Shown: positions 35,519-44,544 of the stretch, one piece after another
Layout: every line of letters starts with the position of its first letter
How positions within the stretch are numbered: position 1 is the stretch's first letter
NCBI GenBank assembly: GCA_947643595.1
Contig: CANRWP010000008.1
Location: forward strand, 1-64,000
Length of the DNA: 64,000 nucleotides
Source of the DNA: an uncultured bacterium
Lineage (GTDB): Bacteria > Bacillota > Clostridia > Lachnospirales > Lachnospiraceae
Direction: 5' to 3'
Notes under the pieces: model-generated
The model's input: the letters and a program-made list of their open reading frames with translations, nothing else
The model's database searches: none
What the model was told of the DNA's origin: nothing
Made by a program: the position numbers and the translations under genes

Positions 35519-36447
35519 TCTTGTCTCGTCGTCTCCCGCACCACATACTGCGGCGCATCATTCAGACTGATATAGATACGCCCGATATACTCTCCGATCA
35601 GCCCGAGCATCAGCATCATCATCCCCCCTATGAACATGATCGCCGCCATCGTGGAGCTCCATCCCACCGGCACCAGCGGATTGATCAGTTTCTTGACGAC
35701 CGTATAGATGCCGTACAGGATTCCCGCCACAGCGCACAGTCCTCCGCAGGCCGTAGCCAGCCGCAGCGGCTTGATGGAAAACGCCGTAAAGCCGTTGAGC
35801 CACAGGCCGAAAAGCTTCCCCAGCGTATAGCCGGAAGTCCCTATCTCCCGCTCCCTGTGGGAAACTTCCACATTGGCAATATTTTTTGTTGTCCGAAGCA
35901 CCAACCCGATCACATAGGGGTAGCTGTTGCGGTATTTCGTCATCTCATCGATCACAAACTTCCGCGCCGCAAAATAGCTGGAAATATACAGCTCCTTCGG
36001 CTTCCCCAGCATAAACCGGGTCATCAGCTCGTTCACTTTGCTCCCGAAATTGCGAAAAGCCGAGTGCTGCTTATGGACATATTTCGCATAGACCACATCG
36101 TAGCCCTCCTCCAGCTTTTCCAGCAGCTTGCCCGCCTCGTCCGCCGGCGTCTGTCCGTCGTCGTCCAGACATACCGTGATATCGCCGCTGCAATAACGAA
36201 ATCCCGCCATCAGCGCCGCGTGCTGGCCGAAATTCCGGGAAAAGTTGATCCCCGTGATATTCTCGTCCTCCCGCGCCAGCTTTTTGATCACCTCGAAAGT
36301 ATCGTCCCCGGGGAAATCGTTGACGAGAATGATCTCATAGCTGTATCTGTCCGACAAGGCGGACATGGTCTCTCTCAGTTCGTCCACCACACTGCCGATG
36401 GTCAGCGAGGAACGATAACATGGAATTATAAAACTAACCTTTTTCAT
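35515..36447 (-). CDS. Polyprenyl-phosphate glycosyltransferase (GtrB/DPM1-like)
   Basis: 310 residues. GT2 domain at about 4-230 with VSFIIPCYRSS, VNDFPGDDT, FSRNFGQHAALMAG and the metal motif CLDDDGQTP; two membrane segments near the C-terminus (about 235-260 and 270-295) with the GLIGEYIGRIYI ending typical of GtrB/ArnC/YfdH proteins. It makes a polyprenyl-phosphate-linked sugar for transfer outside the membrane. It sits between the WecE/GNAT pair and the GT-C genes, so the sugar could be Fuc4NAc, which is a guess. ATGA overlap with the GNAT gene upstream. Confidence 0.88.
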   Translation of the reverse strand: MKKVSFIIPCYRSSLTIGSVVDELRETMSALSDRYSYEIILVNDFPGDDTFEVIKKLAREDENITGINFSRNFGQHAALMAGFRYCSGDITVCLDDDGQTPADEAGKLLEKLEEGYDVVYAKYVHKQHSAFRNFGSKVNELMTRFMLGKPKELYISSYFAARKFVIDEMTKYRNSYPYVIGLVLRTTKNIANVEVSHREREIGTSGYTLGKLFGLWLNGFTAFSIKPLRLATACGGLCAVAGILYGIYTVVKKLINPLVPVGWSSTMAAIMFIGGMMMLMLGLIGEYIGRIYISLNDAPQYVVRETTRQE

Positions 36448-36986
36448 CTGCTCTTTTCCTCTGGATTGATAAGTCCCATCAAGACAACATCGCGGTAGCC
36501 ACCGTCAATGCACACTTCCTCCCTCAGATACGCCTCCCGCACAAAGCCCGCCTTCTCGTAACTCCGCAGCGCCGCCGCGTTGTCGGAAAGCGCCCTCAGC
36601 ATGATCTTGTGCCATTTCTCCACCTCAAAGCCATAGCCGCAGGCGAGGCGGCAGGTCTCCGAGCCGATACCCTTTCCCACCGCATCGTCCTCCCCGATAA
36701 AAATACCGTACTCCGCCCTATGGTGCTCTCTGCTGATATCCCGGAAATAGACGCTGCCCACCGGCCTGTCCGTCCCTTTCTCGCAGATGATAAACTGGAT
36801 CACCTCTCCTGTATTCACTTTCGTTTCGACCCAGGCGAGATGCCCTTCTCTCGTGAACGGCTTCTGATAGATGAAGTTCCTGCGCACTCTCGGATTGTTC
36901 CTCCAGCGCACGATCCGGTCCGTGTCCTGTGGGGTTATCGGGCGGAGATATATCTTTTCGCCCTGCAAATTGTTAAATCCTGACAT
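36444..36986 (-). CDS. GNAT acetyltransferase paired with WecE
   Basis: 180 residues, RimJ/RimL-like GNAT. It starts with EKIYLRPITPQDTDRIVRWR and has VGKGIGSETCRLAC (acetyl-CoA loop) and DNAAALRSYEKAGFVREAYL. It begins 3 bp after the WecE gene, so it most likely acetylates the 4-amino group of dTDP-4-amino-4,6-dideoxygalactose, giving dTDP-Fuc4NAc, as WecD does in enterobacteria. It could instead be the PseH step of pseudaminic acid synthesis, which uses the same enzyme type and is otherwise missing from the window. Confidence 0.8.
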   Translation of the reverse strand: MSGFNNLQGEKIYLRPITPQDTDRIVRWRNNPRVRRNFIYQKPFTREGHLAWVETKVNTGEVIQFIICEKGTDRPVGSVYFRDISREHHRAEYGIFIGEDDAVGKGIGSETCRLACGYGFEVEKWHKIMLRALSDNAAALRSYEKAGFVREAYLREEVCIDGGYRDVVLMGLINPEEKSR

Positions 36987-36989
36987 AAT

Positions 36990-38120
36990 TTATTTCCCGT
37001 AAAATTCCTTTATCTGCTCACAGATGTAATCCACCTGCTCCGATTTTAATCCATAGTACATCGGCAGTCTCGCCAGCCTCTCGCTCTCCCTCGTCGTGTA
37101 CACATCCTCCCCGGAAAAGCGCCCGAACTTCTTCCCGGCCGGCGCGCTGTGCAGCGGAATATAGTGGAATACCGACAGGATCTCCCGCTCCTTCAGGAAG
37201 GACAAAAGCGCTGTTCTCTCCTCCAGATCCTTCGCCTTGATATAGAACATATGGGCATTGTGTGTACAGTGTTTTGGGATCACCGGCAGATCGATCTTTC
37301 CTTTCTCCGCAAGCGGCGTCAGCTCTCTTCTATAGTGTTCCCAACTGTTCATCCGATCTTCAAAAATTTCATCCGCCATCTCCAGCTGCGCATAGAGATA
37401 GGCCGCGTTCATGTCGCTGGGCAGGTAGGAGGAGCCGAAATTTACCCAGGTATACTTGTCGATCTGACCGCGGAAAAATTTGCTCCGGTTTGTTCCCTTC
37501 TCCCGGATGATCTCCGCATCCTCGATATCCTTCTCCCGTTGGATCAGCAGCGCGCCGCCCTCTCCCATGCTGTAATTTTTTGTCTCGTGGAAGCTGAAAC
37601 AGCCGAATGTTCCGATGGTTCCCAGCTGTTTTCCCTTATAGGTGGACAGAATGCCCTGCGCCGCGTCCTCGATCACGGCCAGCCCATGCCGCTTCGCGAT
37701 ATCCATGATCGCATCCATCTCACAGGATACGCCCGCATAGTGGACCGGCACAATGGCCTTCGTCCTCTCAGTGATCGCCGCCTCGATCTTTGTCTCATCG
37801 ATATTCATCGTATCCGGCCGGATGTCCACAAACACAGCCTTCGCCCCCCGCAGCACAAAGGCGTCCGCAGTGGAGACAAAGGTGTAGGAAGGCATGATCA
37901 CCTCATCCCCCTCCCTAATGTCCGAGAGCAGCGCCGCCAGCTCCGTGGCATGTGTACAGGAAGTCGTCAGCAGGCACTTCTTCGCTCCGGTCCGCCTCTC
38001 GATCCATTCGCTGCACTTATGGGTAAACATGCCGTCCCCGCAGATCTTCTGCGCCTCCACCGCCTGTTTGATATATTCCATTTCCCGCCCTGTATAAGGC
38101 GGCACATTAAATCTGATCAT
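36990..38120 (-). CDS. wecE: dTDP-4-amino-4,6-dideoxygalactose transaminase
   Basis: 376 residues, DegT/DnrJ aminotransferase. Matches WecE/RffA along its length: KICGDGMFTHKCSEWI, GDEVIMPSYTFVSTADAFVL, VPVHYAGVSCEMD, VIEDAAQGILSTYKGK and SFHETKNYSMGEGG with the PLP lysine, then EKGTNRSKFFRGQIDKYTW and FHYIPLHSAPAGKKFG. It transfers an amino group to dTDP-4-dehydro-6-deoxyglucose made by RmlA/RmlB of operon A. With the GNAT next to it this gives dTDP-Fuc4NAc. PseC, the related enzyme of pseudaminic acid, has a different N-terminus, so WecE is preferred. Confidence 0.93.
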   Translation of the reverse strand: MIRFNVPPYTGREMEYIKQAVEAQKICGDGMFTHKCSEWIERRTGAKKCLLTTSCTHATELAALLSDIREGDEVIMPSYTFVSTADAFVLRGAKAVFVDIRPDTMNIDETKIEAAITERTKAIVPVHYAGVSCEMDAIMDIAKRHGLAVIEDAAQGILSTYKGKQLGTIGTFGCFSFHETKNYSMGEGGALLIQREKDIEDAEIIREKGTNRSKFFRGQIDKYTWVNFGSSYLPSDMNAAYLYAQLEMADEIFEDRMNSWEHYRRELTPLAEKGKIDLPVIPKHCTHNAHMFYIKAKDLEERTALLSFLKEREILSVFHYIPLHSAPAGKKFGRFSGEDVYTTRESERLARLPMYYGLKSEQVDYICEQIKEFYGK

Positions 38121-38139
38121 TATTTTCTCCTCTTCCCGT

Positions 38140-39933
38140 TTACTGATACACCGAAAACATTCCGTTTCCGTAAGTCATCTCGTACCCCTGTTCCACCATA
38201 TAGGTGTAGATCAACTCCCATTTATCATTCAGCTTATGGTAGGCTATCTCAGCCTCCGTCATCTCCGCGCCCTGGACCCACTGCTGCGGTCCCGCCCCCA
38301 GAATGATAAGGGGTCTCTCACCCGCCGCCTCCCCGGCGAGAAGTTTCTCCATATCCTCCTCCAACACTTCATAATGATAAGATGCCAGATCTGGCCAGGA
38401 AGTTGAAATCGCCGGCGGCATGTCCAGTATATAGGAGACAGCCGGTATCTGTCCATATAAAATGACACTTCTGTCGGAAAGTTTTTCCGTCTCCACATAC
38501 TCCGTCAGCCCCTCGATCGCTTCCGCGAGAGGCGCGTTTGTCGTCATCCCCTTCAGTATAGCATTTTTTTCTATCCTTGTATCTCTTTTTTGTCCGCTCA
38601 TACCATCCCGGAACGTAAATACCGCCCCGAACAGCAGACACTGAATGGACGTCACACCCAGAAATACTGCGAGCATCGATCGGACGGGAAACAGGGACAT
38701 CTTTTCTCCCTTCCCGCGCATCCCCTTCCAGAATCTCAAAAAAACGGAAAGTCCGAAGGGAAAAACCAGAAACATATTGTTGATATTCGGGTACAGATGA
38801 TTGTTGCTGCCCAAAGGCGTTATCGCGATGAGAATCATCGTCATCGACGATAACAGCTTTTCATTGCGGGTATATTTTCCTGAAAAGATCACATGGATCC
38901 CGGCGGCGATCACAAGTATCAAAAATACCGCCACCCACTGAAACATGCTCTCGTACGTGTAATATTTTACATTGAAAACGCCCAGTCCGTACCATCGGCG
39001 AAACAGCACCAGAATACAGCCGAGAAACGTCAGTTTTCCAAGCAGAGAGACCGCCTTTCCCGCCTCCCTTCCCCGCAGGAACCGATATCCCAGCGCGGAG
39101 ACAAGACACCCGGCTGCCACCAGGAGCAGCATATGGATCAGCCACTTTGCGCTGTACTTATAATCCAGAAGCACTGTCAGCACCATGGAGAGAGCGCTGT
39201 AATCCGCCGCCTGGTCGGGCATCTGCATCAGCCGGGCGATCCCCCCGATGTACTCCGGGATCCCGTATTTCACCGCGATCGACAGAAGAACCGCGCCCGC
39301 TCCCGACAGATATCCTATCAGACAGATCCCCGTCTCCTGCAGCACGTCCTTGAAACGTTTTCTCTGCAAAACTCCATAGTACCACACCGACGCGATGAGA
39401 GCCGCCTCCGTCAGATTCGGGAAACGCACCAGCACGTTGATCCCCAACGCCGCCCCCGCCAGAAAGAGAAACCGCCTTCTCTCCCTCACCAGACCCAGGT
39501 ACAAAATCACGATCCCCAGATTAAAAAACAGATACGTCATGTAATTGTAGAGGATCGTGGTCGGACACCAGCACAGACTGATCGCCAACAGCTCACCGAA
39601 AAATACGAGAAATCTGTCCAGGCGAACCACTTTTGTAAAAAATACGTACAGCGCCGCCGCCGTCGTGCTGACAAACAGCGCCGTATAAAAATTCAGGCCC
39701 ATGAGTGTATCGCCGCCCGGAAGTCCCGTCAGGAAATGTCCGGTCACATTGCCCAGATAGGTTGAAAAAAGCCACATTGGATTCATGGACTCCAAAAACC
39801 GGTAATTTCCGGCGCTGTAAGCGCTGTCCGTCACCTCCACCCCCAGCCAGATATGCCGCAGCGGGTAGAGCGCCAGAACCACCGGGAAAAATACGGATAT
39901 GAATTTTTTTGTTTTCTGTTCCTTACCGATCAT
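38140..39933 (-). CDS. GT-C-like polytopic membrane protein
   Basis: 597 residues, about eleven membrane segments. The first outer loop is LGVEVTDSAYSAGNYRF with an acidic residue in the GT-C position; the C-terminus from about 465 is an outer soluble domain (LILGAGPQQWVQGAEM). Topology and length match membrane glycosyltransferases. It stands 19 bp downstream of an acyltransferase-side gap and directly before wecE, so it may use the Fuc4NAc-lipid. Substrate unknown. Confidence 0.65.
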   Translation of the reverse strand: MIGKEQKTKKFISVFFPVVLALYPLRHIWLGVEVTDSAYSAGNYRFLESMNPMWLFSTYLGNVTGHFLTGLPGGDTLMGLNFYTALFVSTTAAALYVFFTKVVRLDRFLVFFGELLAISLCWCPTTILYNYMTYLFFNLGIVILYLGLVRERRRFLFLAGAALGINVLVRFPNLTEAALIASVWYYGVLQRKRFKDVLQETGICLIGYLSGAGAVLLSIAVKYGIPEYIGGIARLMQMPDQAADYSALSMVLTVLLDYKYSAKWLIHMLLLVAAGCLVSALGYRFLRGREAGKAVSLLGKLTFLGCILVLFRRWYGLGVFNVKYYTYESMFQWVAVFLILVIAAGIHVIFSGKYTRNEKLLSSMTMILIAITPLGSNNHLYPNINNMFLVFPFGLSVFLRFWKGMRGKGEKMSLFPVRSMLAVFLGVTSIQCLLFGAVFTFRDGMSGQKRDTRIEKNAILKGMTTNAPLAEAIEGLTEYVETEKLSDRSVILYGQIPAVSYILDMPPAISTSWPDLASYHYEVLEEDMEKLLAGEAAGERPLIILGAGPQQWVQGAEMTEAEIAYHKLNDKWELIYTYMVEQGYEMTYGNGMFSVYQ

Positions 39934-39958
39934 AAGATCTCCATTTCCGGATAAAATA

Positions 39959-41092
39959 TCATTTTTCCTGCACCGGACCGTTTACCCGGGCATCCGCCTT
40001 TCGCAGCGCCCGATCCAGTCTGCCGCCGGCAAACAGTCTCCCCGCGCCCTGAAAGAGCAGGCTCCTGAGATAATCCACGGCAAGTCCGATGACCATTACG
40101 GTCAATACCGCCCCCAGCCAGTGCAGAAGCAGCGATCCAGGCGAACCGCACCGGTCCGCCCCCAGCCAGAAGGGCCACTCATAGCGGACATTGACCTGTT
40201 CATGGAGCAGGTACACACCAAAGCTGCAGGGGGCAATCCCACAGATAAACTTCGCAGCCCAGGGTCTCTTCCCTTCCGCCTCCCTGTTTTTGAAAACGTA
40301 GAACAACGCCGTCGCCGCGCCGATCGTCAGCAGGTGATTGTAGCCGTAGGCCGATTCCATAAAATTCTCAAACTGCCCCGTCACCAGATAAGCGCCGCGG
40401 ATCAGCATGGTCAGCAGGTACATCCCAAAGCAGGACAGAGTATAGCACAGGATCGCCCTCCCCCTCTTCTCCAGAAAAGGGATCCCGTAAAGTCTGATAT
40501 AGGCGGCGATCAGATAAACCACCATAAACCAGTAGGCATCGTACCCCAGATTATCTAACTCCAGCCGCACCGGGATCACGGTCTTGCTGAGAGACTCCAT
40601 GATAAGCAGCAACACGATGGCCCCCCGCAGCTGCCTCTTCCCCATCCCCCGCACCGCCGCATTCAGCACCGGCGTAAACAAAAACATCAGCACGTAGGCC
40701 GACACAAACCAGTAGTGCAGCATATTGGTGGGAAAAATACACTGCAGTATATTGTAAAAGGTGATCTCACCCGGGGAAAGCACCCCTGTTATCACCAGAA
40801 ACACCGGTAACAGGCAGGTATAAAACATGACCTGCAGCACGAGGGAGATCACACGCCTGCAGCGAAATCCCGTCTCCACCAGAAAATACCCGCTGATCAG
40901 CACATAGACGTCCACCGCCGCGATGGAAAAGCTCTCCAGAATCCACGCCAGATGTCCCTGCGGGGAGAGAGGGCCCGTCAGCTTTTCCAGAAGCTCCCCC
41001 TTGGCCAGATAGTGCAGAGACACCACCATCGCCATCGCCAGCAGGCGCAATATTTCTATATTGACCATACGCTTTTTATGTTGTTCAGCCAT
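39959..41092 (-). CDS. Acyltransferase 3 family membrane protein
   Basis: 377 residues, about ten membrane segments. N-terminal signature RMVNIEILRLLAMAMVVSLH with the conserved His, then SFSIAAVDVYVLISGYFLV. It likely adds acetyl or another small acyl group to a sugar on the outer face. It overlaps the GtrB-like gene (41085) by 8 nt, so acylation may concern the sugar delivered by that module. Different subgroup from the acyltransferase at 2503-3594. Confidence 0.85.
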   Translation of the reverse strand: MAEQHKKRMVNIEILRLLAMAMVVSLHYLAKGELLEKLTGPLSPQGHLAWILESFSIAAVDVYVLISGYFLVETGFRCRRVISLVLQVMFYTCLLPVFLVITGVLSPGEITFYNILQCIFPTNMLHYWFVSAYVLMFLFTPVLNAAVRGMGKRQLRGAIVLLLIMESLSKTVIPVRLELDNLGYDAYWFMVVYLIAAYIRLYGIPFLEKRGRAILCYTLSCFGMYLLTMLIRGAYLVTGQFENFMESAYGYNHLLTIGAATALFYVFKNREAEGKRPWAAKFICGIAPCSFGVYLLHEQVNVRYEWPFWLGADRCGSPGSLLLHWLGAVLTVMVIGLAVDYLRSLLFQGAGRLFAGGRLDRALRKADARVNGPVQEK

Positions 41093-41999
41093 CTGTTCTC
41101 TCCCGGATAATGTAGCGCGGGCGCCCCTTCACTTCCTCGTAGATCCGCGCCAGGTAATGCCCGATAATGCCGAGGCTTATCATAATGAAACCTCCGATAA
41201 TCAGAATCAGCAGTATCACTGTGGTAAATCCCTCCACTGCGCTCCCCGCCAGATACTTGATCAGCGTCTGCAGAGCGAGAACGATGCTGAACAGGATGGA
41301 GATCACTCCCATCATCGTTATCATCTGCAGAGGTATCGTGCTGAAAGAAGTCACATTGGAGACGGCATACCGGAGCAGACTCCGGAAAGACCATTTGCTG
41401 CTGCCGTAGGCGCGCTCCTGCACCTCATACTCCACTTTCGCAGAACGAAACCCCACCCAGAAAGACAGCGCTCTGAAAAAGGTATTGCGCTCCCCCAGCC
41501 CCAGCAGCACGCTCACCACTTTCCGGTCCAGCAGTTTAAAGTCCGAGGAAGAACGCATGTCCATCTTCATCATCTTGCTCATGATCCCGTAAAAAATCCC
41601 GGCGGACATGCCGTGGAAAATGCTCTCCTTCCCCCGGCTTTTCTTGATACCCTCCACCACCTCATAACCTTCCTGCCAGAGTTCATACATCCCCGGAATC
41701 ACTTCCGGGGGATGCTGCAGATCGCAGTCCATCACGATACAGGCGTCTCCGAGAGCCAGCTCCAGCCCCGCAAAGATCGCTGCCTCCTTCCCGAAATTCC
41801 GGGAAAACTCCGCCCCCCGCACTCTGGCATCCCGCTCCGCCAGCCTGCGGATCTCCCCGTAGGTGCCGTCGGTGGATCCGTCGCTGATAAATACCAGCTC
41901 ATAGGGAATCTCTTTGCCCACCAGTATCCCGGAAATCGTCTCCGCAGTTCTCTCGATATTTTGTTTTTCGTTATATGCCGGTATGATAATCGATAACAT
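41085..41999 (-). CDS. Polyprenyl-phosphate glycosyltransferase (GtrB-like)
   Basis: 305 residues from ATG at 41999 (MLSIIIPAYNEKQNIERT), 5 bp after the stop of the GtrII gene; a longer frame to 42050 would run into that gene. GT2 domain with FISDGSTDGT, FSRNFGKEAAIFAG and the metal motif VMDCDLQHPPEV, and two membrane segments near the C-terminus with IGHYLARIYEEVKG. It should load glucose or a similar sugar on undecaprenyl phosphate for the GtrII-type transferase encoded just upstream. Confidence 0.9.
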   Translation of the reverse strand: MLSIIIPAYNEKQNIERTAETISGILVGKEIPYELVFISDGSTDGTYGEIRRLAERDARVRGAEFSRNFGKEAAIFAGLELALGDACIVMDCDLQHPPEVIPGMYELWQEGYEVVEGIKKSRGKESIFHGMSAGIFYGIMSKMMKMDMRSSSDFKLLDRKVVSVLLGLGERNTFFRALSFWVGFRSAKVEYEVQERAYGSSKWSFRSLLRYAVSNVTSFSTIPLQMITMMGVISILFSIVLALQTLIKYLAGSAVEGFTTVILLILIIGGFIMISLGIIGHYLARIYEEVKGRPRYIIRERTDG

Positions 42000-42004
42000 T
42001 TTTA

Positions 42005-43609
42005 TTATTCCGTTTTGATATAGAGGACCCCGTCCACCACTCTCATACATCCTTCCTCCGGGAAACTGTTCAACTCCTGGTACTCTCTCGTCGTATAGAT
42101 CCGTTCCATCTCCTCATCCGGCACCAGCTCCATCGTAACTCCCAGATAATGCTTCATAAAAGCCTGATAGTTCGTGTCGGTGTAGATCAGATAATCCCCG
42201 GTCATACCGATCATGCTGCCGGTCACCTCCCCGGTGATGTCCGTCTGCGGCAGGTTCTCCCTGTTCTGCACCCCGATCATTGCCACCGGCATCCCGGTGT
42301 GATACCCTTTTGTCTGTTCCATCCTGTCCGCCAGCCGGAGGCAGTAGGCGTAAGTTTTCTCGTACTTTTTCTGCAGATTGGAGTAGGCGATATTGTCCGT
42401 CACCCCGTAATGCAGGATCAGCGCCATCGACGATACGACCACGGCCCACTGCGCTATCATGTTGCCGATCACCGCCGGCTTTTTCCTCACCTGGGGATCT
42501 CTGCGGTGCAGCGGCGAAAACTGTCCAGAAAGCTCCGACTGCATAAAACCGTAGCGCAGCAGAAACGCCAGCAGCAGGATCGGGCACAGGCACCACTGAT
42601 ACCGCATCAGCAGATGATAGGTCACCTCCGGCGAGATCAGCAGAATCACATTGAAAGAAACCGGAAGAAACACCACCGACACCAGACAGATCGGATAAAA
42701 ATACCACTTCCCGTAATACTTTCTCCGGATGATCATCCGAAGCAGCAAAACCGCGGCAGTCACAGCGAGCACTCCCATCGCGGCAAGAGATATCGTATTA
42801 TTATACAACACTTTACCATTTCCTGTAAATGCAAGGAAGTCCCGATAAATATTCTGCAGTTTTTCGGCCAGGGACAGACCGTTCCCGCCTGCCATTCCGT
42901 TTATCCCCTGGTAGGTGTCCAGCACCTTTCCCTGTATCTTTAAAAGGATCTGCAGGATCCCATAATAAAGTCCTGTGCCGATCAGCCCCATGTACAGATA
43001 GCGCAGCATATTTTTTACTTTTCTCCCCACAGAGACCTCACTGAGCGCAGCCATCAGGCAGCCGTAGATGCTGAGCAGGATCGCAAAGGACAAATAGGAC
43101 TGATAGGTTCCCATGCTGAGCGCCAGACAGATTCCGCCCGGAATAAAGCCCCGCTCGTATCTCTTTGTGAGCATCACCGCCCAAAAGACAAGACTAAGCG
43201 CCAGCATATAGCCGTCCGCCGTGAAAATGTAGGCATATGTGGAGGCAAGCGCCGGAAAGCTCACCAACAGCCCTGCGATCAGTATGACCCCCGGCTCACT
43301 TTTGATCTCCAGAAACTCCACCAGCGCCGCCGCGCCAAGCCCCAGAAAAAACAGGGAAAACAATCCTATGACCCAGGGCAGGGCAAAATAGGAAGAGATG
43401 CCGCAGGCGATCATCAGAAACCATCTCCCGGAGGTGATCATATTCTGATCAAAATACATGCTGGCCAGTCCGTCATGGTTCGGAAAGTCTCCCGCCATCA
43501 CCGGAAAATGTATTATGATCCCCAGAATAAACACAGTCCAGAATGCCGTTTTCCACTCTTTTCGTATGTTCGCTTTCAGATCATTCCATACCTCTGCAGG
43601 TGTTCTCAT
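42005..43609 (-). CDS. GtrII-type membrane glucosyltransferase
   Basis: 534 residues, about twelve membrane segments. The first outer loop reads GDFPNHDGLASMYFDQNMIT, then SGRWFL, the signature of the Glucos_trans_II family (phage-type GtrII glucosyltransferases of O-antigen and teichoic acid modification). It takes a sugar from the polyprenyl-phosphate carrier made by the adjacent GtrB-like enzyme and adds it to the surface polymer outside the membrane. The outer C-terminal part is about 90 residues. It overlaps the SGNH gene upstream by 4 nt (ATGA). Confidence 0.87.
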   Translation of the reverse strand: MRTPAEVWNDLKANIRKEWKTAFWTVFILGIIIHFPVMAGDFPNHDGLASMYFDQNMITSGRWFLMIACGISSYFALPWVIGLFSLFFLGLGAAALVEFLEIKSEPGVILIAGLLVSFPALASTYAYIFTADGYMLALSLVFWAVMLTKRYERGFIPGGICLALSMGTYQSYLSFAILLSIYGCLMAALSEVSVGRKVKNMLRYLYMGLIGTGLYYGILQILLKIQGKVLDTYQGINGMAGGNGLSLAEKLQNIYRDFLAFTGNGKVLYNNTISLAAMGVLAVTAAVLLLRMIIRRKYYGKWYFYPICLVSVVFLPVSFNVILLISPEVTYHLLMRYQWCLCPILLLAFLLRYGFMQSELSGQFSPLHRRDPQVRKKPAVIGNMIAQWAVVVSSMALILHYGVTDNIAYSNLQKKYEKTYAYCLRLADRMEQTKGYHTGMPVAMIGVQNRENLPQTDITGEVTGSMIGMTGDYLIYTDTNYQAFMKHYLGVTMELVPDEEMERIYTTREYQELNSFPEEGCMRVVDGVLYIKTE

Positions 43610-44499
43610 TTGTTATCCCTCTCCGACAGTTCCCCAATCTTTTCCGCAAGAAAACGAGCGTAGAACTGTCTTCCCTCATTTCTCAAATGCATACCGTCTC
43701 TCGTGTACTGCATCACATTGGATTCATCGATACCAATTTCATAGAATACATCGACTACATCCAGTCCGTATTCTTCTGCAATCCTTTTCTCCAGATCGGC
43801 ATACTCATCCAATGTTCCCCCGCCAAAATCTTCTTTCAGGCAATTTTCCCGTTCGGCCAGATGGCAATACAACGGCGTCACCAGCACGATTTTCAGATCG
43901 GGATACGCTTCCCGCAACAGTTCTATCGCATATCGCAATGCTCCGCCATATGTGTATATATCAGTCGGATCTTCCGGATTATCCAGCTTTCTGCCCGCCG
44001 TATAATCATTAGCCCCAAACTCCAACAGAAGAATGTCCGCTTGATTGAAGTCAGCTACCGCAAGCTGTTCCAACGTTTCCTCAAAATAGTCTGCCTTGAC
44101 CCTGCTCGCCGCTATATCCGCCTTCAGAACGCCAAAGTCTCTGTAACAGACAGCTTCCGTCAATCTGCACAAACTCAACGACTCATCGTTATAGGAATAT
44201 CTGTCGGCATTTTCCCCGACACTGGCGCAGTTGCCGCCGAAGGCCGCATTCAACATCGTCATTCCGGAATATTCCTCAAAATAGACATGTATCGGTCCGT
44301 CTTCCCTCTCCTTTCCGATGATGCTGTCCCCCAGCGCTATCACATCCCAATGCCGATCCTCTGTTCCCGCATCCACATTCCGATAACCGAAATACAGAAG
44401 AAAGGCACAGATCACACAGGCCGCGGCGATGCTCCCTATTTGTTTAAAGAACTCTTTTTTTCCCAAATCTTCTATTCCCTTTTCCTGTTGATAGATCAC
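43606..44499 (-). CDS. Membrane-anchored SGNH/GDSL hydrolase-like protein
   Basis: 297 residues, GTG start at 44499. One membrane segment (about 20-40), then an SGNH domain: VIALGDSIIG (GDS at 57-59), LEFGANDYTAG (GxND), and TRDGMHLRNEG (Asp-x-x-His). All catalytic residues present. Probable esterase or O-acetyltransferase for the surface glycan. Overlaps the GtrII-type glucosyltransferase gene, suggesting that glucosylation and acyl editing are coupled. Paralogue of 31781-32647. Confidence 0.85.
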   Translation of the reverse strand: MIYQQEKGIEDLGKKEFFKQIGSIAAACVICAFLLYFGYRNVDAGTEDRHWDVIALGDSIIGKEREDGPIHVYFEEYSGMTMLNAAFGGNCASVGENADRYSYNDESLSLCRLTEAVCYRDFGVLKADIAASRVKADYFEETLEQLAVADFNQADILLLEFGANDYTAGRKLDNPEDPTDIYTYGGALRYAIELLREAYPDLKIVLVTPLYCHLAERENCLKEDFGGGTLDEYADLEKRIAEEYGLDVVDVFYEIGIDESNVMQYTRDGMHLRNEGRQFYARFLAEKIGELSERDNK

Positions 44500-44544
44500 T
44501 CTGTCCGGCTTTCACGCTGACTGCCGGGGGTGTTCTTACCCCGC

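Noticed and set aside
36990-38120. PseC, the aminotransferase of pseudaminic acid synthesis
   Set aside because: The N-terminus and several long blocks match WecE/RffA closely, and RmlA/RmlB supply its substrate.
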